10,981 bases of DNA from Thiobacillus sp. UBA2186 (lineage in GTDB: Bacteria; Pseudomonadota; Gammaproteobacteria; Burkholderiales; Thiobacillaceae), in contig DCVO01000110.1 in NCBI GenBank assembly GCA_002327405.1, positions 1 to 10,981 of the forward strand, read 5' to 3'. A program made the position numbers and the translations under genes. Under the pieces are notes generated by a model. It ran no database searches. It worked only from the letters and a program-made list of their open reading frames with translations, and was not told the DNA's origin. Position 1 is the stretch's first letter; each line of letters opens with the position of its first letter. This document shows, one piece after another, positions 7,045-10,981 of the stretch.

Positions 7045-7797
7045 CTAGCGCAAACTGCCCAGCACGATACCGACGGTGCGCAATTCTTCCAGATGGCCGC
7101 GCGCGAATTCGAGCAGCCGCGCCGGGTCGTTCTGGCCCAGTTCCGCTGCCAGCTGCACCACCGCTTCGTACCCGGTGCGTTCCCCGCCTTCCAGCAGCAT
7201 CAGCAGGCGCGCGCTGACCGCGCTTAGTTCCATGAAACGCACCTGCAATCCTGCATCGCGGAATACCAGCAGATGCGCAGGAACCGCCTCGACCTTGATG
7301 CGCGGACGGATGCGATGCACCGGATAGCGGTAGGCCAGGTTGGCCAGCACCGGATTCAGCAGCGGCCGCCCCTCGATCAGATCGCCCGATGCATCGTACG
7401 CCGGCAGCGATTCATCGCGGTTGGAAACCGCCAACGCCAGTTCTATCCACTCGTAATGCGCCAGTTCCAGCAGGTAATCCGGATAGCCCTCGACCGGCTG
7501 CCATTCGTTCTGCAGGAACTGCAGAAACTCATCGGGAATCTGCCTGAAATAAGGCGTATGGCTGCGATGTTCCGCAACAAAGTCCCGCACCAGACGGGCC
7601 CACTTGCGGCCGCCCAGCATTTTGCGCAACACCGGAAAGCAGGCGAGCAGGAAGCTTTCCATGTTGTTGTAAAGCAGTTCGGCATAGGCCGCCATGCGCC
7701 GGGCGGGCACGCCTTGCGGGCGCTTCGCCTTCCGGGGGTCGCGGATGTGTGCGGCGAACGCGTATTGGTACGCCTGGAACGAAGGCAGCTTATCCAT
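7045..7797 (-). CDS. bufC: HvfC/BufC-like (DUF2063) partner of the RiPP maturase
   Basis: The 250-residue product has the DUF2063 N-terminal helical domain (about residues 1-95), with the family pattern RRMAAYAELLYNNMESFLLACFPVLRKMLG followed at 79-91 by YFRQIPDEFLQFL. A less conserved C-terminal half follows (about 120-250). No signal peptide or membrane segment is seen, so it should be cytoplasmic. In characterised systems the DUF2063 protein pairs with the DUF692 iron enzyme and presents the precursor peptide for cysteine modification. The ATG at 7797 overlaps the end of bufB by 8 bases, implying translational coupling. A TTG two codons upstream (7803) is possible but less likely. It is the last gene of the run; nothing BufD-like follows before the convergent neighbour. 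Confidence 0.88.
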   Translation of the reverse strand: MDKLPSFQAYQYAFAAHIRDPRKAKRPQGVPARRMAAYAELLYNNMESFLLACFPVLRKMLGGRKWARLVRDFVAEHRSHTPYFRQIPDEFLQFLQNEWQPVEGYPDYLLELAHYEWIELALAVSNRDESLPAYDASGDLIEGRPLLNPVLANLAYRYPVHRIRPRIKVEAVPAHLLVFRDAGLQVRFMELSAVSARLLMLLEGGERTGYEAVVQLAAELGQNDPARLLEFARGHLEELRTVGIVLGSLR

Positions 7798-8656
7798 GCG
7801 CAAGCTGCAAATCCGCCGCCGCTTGATGCTTGCGCTGCAGGCCGGAAATGCGCTCGACCTCCTTCACCAGATCGGCCAGCGGCGGTATATTGAAGTCGCG
7901 CTCCAGCAGGGTCGGGCGCACGCCCATGGTCTGGTAAGTGAAACCCAGCAGCTCCCACACCGGATCGATGACGTCGGCGCCATGGGTGTCGATGATGAAA
8001 TCCTCTGCCTCGCGATAATGGCCGGCCATATGCATGTACACCACGCGCTCGGCCGGCATGGCGGCAATGTAGGCGCGCGGATCGAAGCGGTGGTTGACGC
8101 TGTTCACATAGACGTTGTTGACGTCCAGGTGCAAATCGCAATCCGCCTCCTCCAGTACCGCACGCACGAAAGCGGCCTCGCTCATTTCGGCGATCGGCGC
8201 ATTGACGTAGAAAGAGGCGTTCTCGACGGCGATGCGCCGCTCCAGAATATCCTGGGTGCGGCGGATGCGCGCCGCCACGTATTTCACTGCCTCTTCCGTC
8301 ATGGGAATGGGCAGCAGGTCGTACAGGTGCCCGTCGTCCGAACAGTACGACAAGTGCTCGGTGTAGAGCGGGATTTTGAACTCGCCGAGAAAAGCCTTGA
8401 TCTTGCGCAGCAGCATTTCATCAAGGGGCGACGGACCGCCCAGGGACAGCGACAGGCCGTGGCAGACGAAGCGATGGCGCTCGGCAAAGGCCCGGAACCG
8501 CCGCCCGAGAGCCCCGCCCACGTCGATCCAGTTTTCCGGCGCGATCTCGAAAAAACGGATGGCGTCAGGTACATGGCCGTCGAGTTCGTCCATCAGCTCC
8601 CTGCGATATCCGAGCCCGGCGCCCTGAACCGGCATGGCCGGGGCAACGCCTGTCAT
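7790..8656 (-). CDS. bufB: DUF692/MNIO multinuclear iron oxidase, bufferin maturase (BufB/HvfB-like)
   Basis: The 288-residue product is a DUF692 TIM-barrel protein of normal length. Metal-ligand and active-site blocks in order are H66 (CHGLSLSLGG), E100-H101 (YTEHLSYC), E145-N146 (VENASFY), D178-N180 (HLDVNNVYVN), H209 and H213 (HMAGH), D223-H225 (DTHG) and E252 (LLERDFNIP). Family members are iron enzymes that oxidise cysteines of a precursor peptide: MbnB forms oxazolone/thioamide in methanobactin, HvfB acts on HvfA, and bufferin maturases build thiooxazole groups. No signal peptide is present, as expected for a cytoplasmic modifying enzyme. The frame is open well upstream inside bufA, but the family start fits the ATG at 8656, only 17 bases after the bufA stop; its ribosome site is weak, suggesting coupling to bufA translation. 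The family is certain; the exact chemistry here is inferred. Confidence 0.93.
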   Translation of the reverse strand: MTGVAPAMPVQGAGLGYRRELMDELDGHVPDAIRFFEIAPENWIDVGGALGRRFRAFAERHRFVCHGLSLSLGGPSPLDEMLLRKIKAFLGEFKIPLYTEHLSYCSDDGHLYDLLPIPMTEEAVKYVAARIRRTQDILERRIAVENASFYVNAPIAEMSEAAFVRAVLEEADCDLHLDVNNVYVNSVNHRFDPRAYIAAMPAERVVYMHMAGHYREAEDFIIDTHGADVIDPVWELLGFTYQTMGVRPTLLERDFNIPPLADLVKEVERISGLQRKHQAAADLQLAHG

Positions 8657-8673
8657 GCGCACAACGTCTTGCT

Positions 8674-9114
8674 TCACTTCTTGGGCATGGCGCCGCACTT
8701 GCCCTGGCCGCACTTGGCTTCGACGGCTTTTGCGGCAGCCGGTGCGACAGCCGCCTTGTCTTCGGCAGCATCGAGCACACCGTCCTTGTTCTTGTCCCTG
8801 GCGGCGAACTCCGCCTCCTTGGCTTTCAGATAAGCGGCCTTGTTGCCATCCTTGGGGCCGTACATGGCTTCGTGCGATTTCATGAACTCGTCCCTGGAGA
8901 TCTTGCCGTCCCCATTGGCGTCCATCATGCTTGCGCCACATTTGCCCTGGCCGCATTTTGCTTCCGGGACCTTGGCATCCGCCGCCATATAACCGCTGTG
9001 CAGGCTTTGCAGGGCGAAAGGGCTCTCCGCCGCATTCGCCATCGGCGCCATCGTCATGCCGGCGGCGAAAGCCGAACCCACGGCCAGGCAGATTTTGTTT
9101 TTCCGGTTTGCCAT
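8674..9114 (-). CDS. bufA: Secreted bufferin/HvfA-like RiPP precursor with two EF-hand loops
   Basis: The ATG at 9114 follows AAGGAGAG and opens a Sec signal peptide (about 1-28, cleavage after MANA). The 146-residue product carries two identical motifs, EAKCGQGKCG, at 51-60 and 132-141. These give four cysteines, apart from one in the signal peptide. They match the GKCG motifs that MNIO enzymes modify in HvfA and bufferins. Between them lie two canonical 12-residue EF-hand loops: D65 to E76 (DANGDGKISRDE) and D107 to E118 (DKNKDGVLDAAE). The rest is Ala/Lys/Glu-rich. The longer open frame upstream (to 9453) overlaps the anti-sigma gene and is not coding here. Position directly before a DUF692 and a DUF2063 gene supports the precursor role. 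Likely function by analogy: exported metal (copper) binding peptide with modified cysteines. Whether the EF loops bind calcium, or another metal, is unknown. Alternative: an EF-hand metal-binding protein not modified at all, less likely given the neighbours. Confidence 0.88.
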   Translation of the reverse strand: MANRKNKICLAVGSAFAAGMTMAPMANAAESPFALQSLHSGYMAADAKVPEAKCGQGKCGASMMDANGDGKISRDEFMKSHEAMYGPKDGNKAAYLKAKEAEFAARDKNKDGVLDAAEDKAAVAPAAAKAVEAKCGQGKCGAMPKK

Positions 9115-9138
9115 TTTGTAAACTCTCCTTGAGTCAAT

Positions 9139-9156
9139 AAAAAGCCGCCTTGCGGC
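9139..9156 (-). terminator. Possible attenuating hairpin between anti-sigma and bufA genes
   Basis: Read on the minus strand, GCCGC-AAG-GCGGC is followed at once by five Ts, in the 53-base gap between the anti-sigma stop and the bufA start. The stem is only 5 bp but all G/C, so termination would be partial at best. The bufA ribosome-binding site lies just downstream of the T tract. It may set the ratio of regulator to precursor transcripts, or mark a processing site. Confidence 0.5.
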
Positions 9157-9167
9157 GAAAATAGGGA

Positions 9168-9419
9168 TTAGACCTGATCCCGGTCCTGCAATTTTTTGGC
9201 AATGCGCCTGCGCCCCTCTTCGCTCAAGCCCGGCTGTGACGCTTCTTCTTCCCCTGCCAGCCATTCCCGGATCAGGCGCATCTGCCTGGCGAAACGGGTA
9301 CAGTTCTCGCAAACCGCGAGATGAATCCGCATGCCCAGACGTTCCCGCCAGTTCAGCCTGCGATCCAGGGACTGGGTCACCAGCGCCGAGGTTTCCTTGC
9401 AATTTTTCATCAAGCCCAT
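9168..9419 (-). CDS. Zinc-finger anti-sigma factor (ZAS/zf-HC2 type)
   Basis: The 83-residue product has the zinc-binding anti-sigma signature H33-x3-C37-x2-C40 (IHLAVCENC), plus C7 near the N-terminus as a possible fourth ligand. It has no membrane segment, so it is a soluble cytoplasmic anti-sigma factor like ChrR/RsrA-type proteins, but it lacks a fused cupin sensor domain. The start at 9419 follows an AGGGGGCAGG stretch, 12 bases after the sigma gene stop; an ATG three codons later (9410) is also possible. Pairing directly behind an ECF sigma gene shows its partner. Inferred role: it holds the sigma factor inactive until a redox or metal signal disturbs the zinc site. Confidence 0.85.
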   Translation of the reverse strand: MGLMKNCKETSALVTQSLDRRLNWRERLGMRIHLAVCENCTRFARQMRLIREWLAGEEEASQPGLSEEGRRRIAKKLQDRDQV

Positions 9420-9431
9420 ACTGCCTGCCCC

Positions 9432-9977
9432 CTAGATACGGGCATCCAGACATTCCCGCAGGAACAGACGGGCGCGATGCAGCATCACCCAGGCATTGGT
9501 CGCGCTGATGCCCAGCTCCTTACAGATATCCTCGTTGCTCAATCCGGAAAGTTCGCGCAAAGAGAATATCTGCGCCAGGGCCGGTTTCAGGCGGCGGAAG
9601 CATTCATCCAGGGCATGGCGGATGCGGGATTTTTCCAGTTCCGAGTCGGGATTGCCCCAGTCGCGAAAGCTTTCCACCCAGTGTCCGCTCTGGTCGAACA
9701 GCGCCTCCCAGTCGCTTGGGTCATCCCCCTCGTTGACGGCAGTTGCCGTCACCTCTCTGGCCTGGATTCTGATCAGGTCCACAATCTTGTGCTTGAGAAT
9801 GCCGGTCAGCCAGGTCCGCTCCGAGCTTGCGCCGGCAAACTGCCGGCGCGCCTTGAGCGCAGCCAGCAGGGTTTCCTGCACCGCATCCTCGGCCAGTTCG
9901 TCGGTATACAAGCGCCGTCGGGCATAGCGAAACAGGTAATCGCCATGCTCTTCCAGCCAGCGCGCCGGGTCGCTCAT
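9432..9977 (-). CDS. ECF-family RNA polymerase sigma factor
   Basis: The 181-residue protein has sigma region 2 (about 10-72, with LAEDAVQETLLAALKAR, SERTWLTGILKHKIVDLIR) and region 4 (about 118-178, with FSLRELSGLSNEDICKELGIS and a helix-turn-helix ending VMLHRARLFLRECL). Regions 1.1 and 3 are absent, so it belongs to the extracytoplasmic-function group. The linker of about 45 residues carries the DPSDWEALFD stretch often seen in ECF proteins paired with zinc-finger anti-sigma factors. A strong GGAGGAGG ribosome site precedes the ATG. It heads the run that includes the anti-sigma and bufABC genes, and Caulobacter bufferin genes are also under an ECF sigma (SigF). It therefore probably drives this operon in response to metal or oxidative stress. 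No convincing ECF promoter was recognised upstream. Confidence 0.92.
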   Translation of the reverse strand: MSDPARWLEEHGDYLFRYARRRLYTDELAEDAVQETLLAALKARRQFAGASSERTWLTGILKHKIVDLIRIQAREVTATAVNEGDDPSDWEALFDQSGHWVESFRDWGNPDSELEKSRIRHALDECFRRLKPALAQIFSLRELSGLSNEDICKELGISATNAWVMLHRARLFLRECLDARI

Positions 9978-10034
9978 TCCTCCTCCTGTTTTTTTTGGGC
10001 GAAATCTTGATGATTCGACAGAGCCCCATTATTA

Positions 10035-10062
10035 CTTGAAATCCCCTGGCTTAGCCCTAGAT
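10035..10062 (+). promoter_or_regulatory. Sigma-32-like heat-shock promoter for the hsp20 gene
   Basis: CTTGAA (10035-10040) and CCCTAGAT (10055-10062) are separated by 14 bases. They match the sigma-32 consensus CTTGAA / CCCCATNT with perfect -35 and about six of eight -10 positions. The predicted transcript start near 10069 leaves a leader of about 40 bases. The match and the small heat-shock gene downstream support each other; no transcription start has been measured. Confidence 0.7.
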
Positions 10063-10066
10063 TGTT

Positions 10067-10081
10067 ATTGCCAGCGGCAAT
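10067..10081 (+). other. Short hairpin in the hsp20 leader
   Basis: ATTGCC (10067-10072) and GGCAAT (10076-10081) form a perfect 6-bp stem with a 3-base loop at the predicted 5' end of the hsp20 message. An overlapping GCGG...CCGC pairing (10074-10086) is an alternative fold. It lies about 18 bases before the AGGAGGA ribosome site and does not visibly pair with it, so a thermosensor role is unproven. Confidence 0.35.
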
Positions 10082-10108
10082 GCCGCAACTTTCAAACCAG
10101 GAGGAATC

Positions 10109-10534
10109 ATGGCAAATCTGACCCGTTATGATCCGTTCGAAACCGGACTTGATCCGTTCGACGACCTTTTCCGCGGCTTTTTCCGCCCCGTCCGCATGGA
10201 CCGGGAACTGCCCCAGTTCAAGATGGACGTCAAGGAAAACGACAAGGCTTATACCGTCCACGCCGACTTGCCGGGGGTGAAGAAGGAAGACATCCACGTT
10301 TCCATCGAAGGCGACACCGTGGCGATTTCGGCCGAAACCCGCACCGAGTCGGAACAAAAGGAAGGCGAGAAGGTTCTCAGGCGCGAGCGCTCCTACGGCA
10401 AGGTGTATCGCAGCTTTTCGCTGGGCTCGGATATCGACGAGGCAGCCGCCAGTGCAAAATACAGCGACGGCGTGTTGGAACTGGTGTTGCCCAAGAAGGT
10501 CGCGGCCGCAGGCAAGCGCCTCACCGTAGAATGA
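10109..10534 (+). CDS. Small heat-shock protein, Hsp20/alpha-crystallin family
   Basis: The 141-residue protein has the class A sHSP layout: a short N-terminal arm with Phe-rich turns (YDPFE, DPFDDLFRGFF), an alpha-crystallin domain about 35-130 (ADLPGVKKEDI at 52-62, GVLELVLPKK at 121-130), and a short tail with LTV (138-140) in place of the usual IXI anchor. It is an ATP-independent cytoplasmic holdase that binds unfolding proteins and passes them to DnaK/ClpB. A strong AGGAGGA ribosome site precedes the ATG, and a sigma-32-like promoter lies upstream. It is divergent from the ECF sigma gene and followed by its own terminator, so it is a single-gene unit. Confidence 0.95.
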   Translation: MANLTRYDPFETGLDPFDDLFRGFFRPVRMDRELPQFKMDVKENDKAYTVHADLPGVKKEDIHVSIEGDTVAISAETRTESEQKEGEKVLRRERSYGKVYRSFSLGSDIDEAAASAKYSDGVLELVLPKKVAAAGKRLTVE

Positions 10535-10556
10535 CGCGAAGCCGAAACTTTTTTGG

Positions 10557-10581
10557 AAGGCGGCCTTGAGCCGCCTTTTTT
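10557..10581 (+). terminator. Rho-independent terminator of hsp20
   Basis: A perfect 8-bp stem (AAGGCGGC at 10557-10564, GCCGCCTT at 10570-10577) with a 5-base loop runs into six Ts (10576-10581), 23 bases after the hsp20 stop. It separates the hsp20 unit from argB. Confidence 0.93.
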
Positions 10582-10631
10582 ATTGCCCGGCCGGACACTA
10601 AAATTACGGAAATGTCACCAACGAGGCCCTC

Positions 10632-10981
10632 ATGACCACCTACTCCCCAGCCGACAAAGCCCACATCCTTTCCGAGTCGCTGCCCTACATCCAGCGCTTC
10701 TACGACAAGACCATCGTCATCAAGTACGGCGGCAACGCCATGACCGAGCGCCACCTGATGGAGGCTTTCGCCAAGGACGTGGTGCTGTTGAAGCTGGTCG
10801 GCATGAACCCGGTGGTGGTGCACGGCGGCGGCCCGCAGATCGCCGGCCTGCTGCAGCGTATCGGCAAGCAGAGCGAATTCATCCAGGGCATGCGCGTCAC
10901 CGACGAGGAGACCCTGGACGTGGTGGAGATGGTGCTGGGCGGCCTGGTCAACCAGGACATCGTCACCCTCATCAACAAGCA
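10632..10981 (+). CDS. argB: N-acetylglutamate kinase, N-terminal part (cut by window edge)
   Basis: An open frame from the ATG at 10632 continues past the window end; 116 complete codons are visible of a usual length near 295. The N-terminus carries the amino-acid-kinase blocks VIKYGGNAM (29-37, with K31 for the phosphate) and VVVHGGGPQI (61-70), then GMRVT (86-90) and a helix ending in NQDIVTLIN. These are diagnostic of ArgB, which phosphorylates N-acetylglutamate in the second step of arginine synthesis in the cytoplasm. GAGG about 8 bases before the ATG is a plausible ribosome site. It is preceded by the hsp20 terminator, so it has its own promoter in the short gap, where only a -10-like TAAAAT (10599-10604) is seen. 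Its link to the neighbours is positional only. Confidence 0.96.
   Translation, partial: MTTYSPADKAHILSESLPYIQRFYDKTIVIKYGGNAMTERHLMEAFAKDVVLLKLVGMNPVVVHGGGPQIAGLLQRIGKQSEFIQGMRVTDEETLDVVEMVLGGLVNQDIVTLINK

Noticed and set aside
8657..8956. N-terminal extension of the bufB frame upstream of 8656
   Set aside because: It overlaps bufA in another frame, its residues look random (Arg/Gln/Gly-rich), and DUF692 proteins of about 280-290 residues start near the chosen ATG.
9115..9453. N-terminal extension of the bufA frame upstream of 9114
   Set aside because: It overlaps the anti-sigma gene in another frame. The ATG at 9114 has a strong ribosome site and begins a clean signal peptide.
9978..10108. 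Autoregulatory ECF promoter upstream of the sigma gene
   Set aside because: No GGAAC-type -35 with a suitable -10 was found on the minus strand, so no promoter is called.
1..10981. Functional link between the Lap adhesin module and the bufferin operon
   Set aside because: They are adjacent but convergent and separated by a strong terminator. Nothing in the sequence shows shared regulation.

Overview
This window looks like chromosomal DNA of a Gram-negative, probably betaproteobacterial organism. The GC content is high. The N-terminal part of argB reads like betaproteobacterial N-acetylglutamate kinase. The gene set (Lap-type adhesin control, TolC/OmpA envelope proteins, MNIO/bufferin RiPP genes, ECF sigma factor, class A small heat-shock protein) is typical of free-living or biofilm-forming proteobacteria. 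This taxonomic reading is inference; no rRNA or marker beyond partial argB is present.

Left half (1-6957): a cyclic-di-GMP-controlled adhesin module. The window opens inside the 3' end of a very large repeat adhesin (1-1710) that ends at a strong terminator (1741-1775). A small conserved hypothetical gene follows (1787-2134). Facing it on the minus strand is a two-gene operon, lapG (4158-4847) then lapD (2171-4084). LapG is the periplasmic cysteine protease that clips LapA-type adhesins, and LapD is the inner-membrane c-di-GMP receptor, with degenerate GGDEF and EAL domains, that sequesters LapG. Divergent from lapG is an outer-membrane TolC-family type I secretion channel (5053-6957) that carries a calcium-binding-like linker and an OmpA peptidoglycan-binding domain on the same chain. 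By family knowledge these parts export the adhesin, hold it at the cell surface and release it when c-di-GMP falls. The inner-membrane ABC transporter and membrane-fusion protein (LapB/LapC equivalents) are not in the window.

Right-centre (7045-9977, all minus strand): a five-gene run in the order ECF sigma factor, zinc-finger anti-sigma factor, secreted bufferin/HvfA-like RiPP precursor, DUF692/MNIO maturase (BufB/HvfB), and DUF2063 partner (BufC/HvfC). The precursor has a Sec signal peptide, two identical EAKCGQGKCG motifs, and two canonical EF-hand loops placed between them. A hairpin followed by five Ts lies between the anti-sigma and precursor genes and could set their expression ratio. 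No DoxX/BufD-like gene is present in the run. This is the most interesting system in the window.

Right end (9978-10981): a divergent intergenic region holds a sigma-32-like promoter and a small hairpin in front of an Hsp20 chaperone gene (10109-10534). A strong terminator (10557-10581) and the start of argB (10632 onward, cut by the window edge) follow. No tRNA, rRNA, CRISPR array, insertion sequence or phage gene was seen. No gene-free stretch exceeds about 210 bases.
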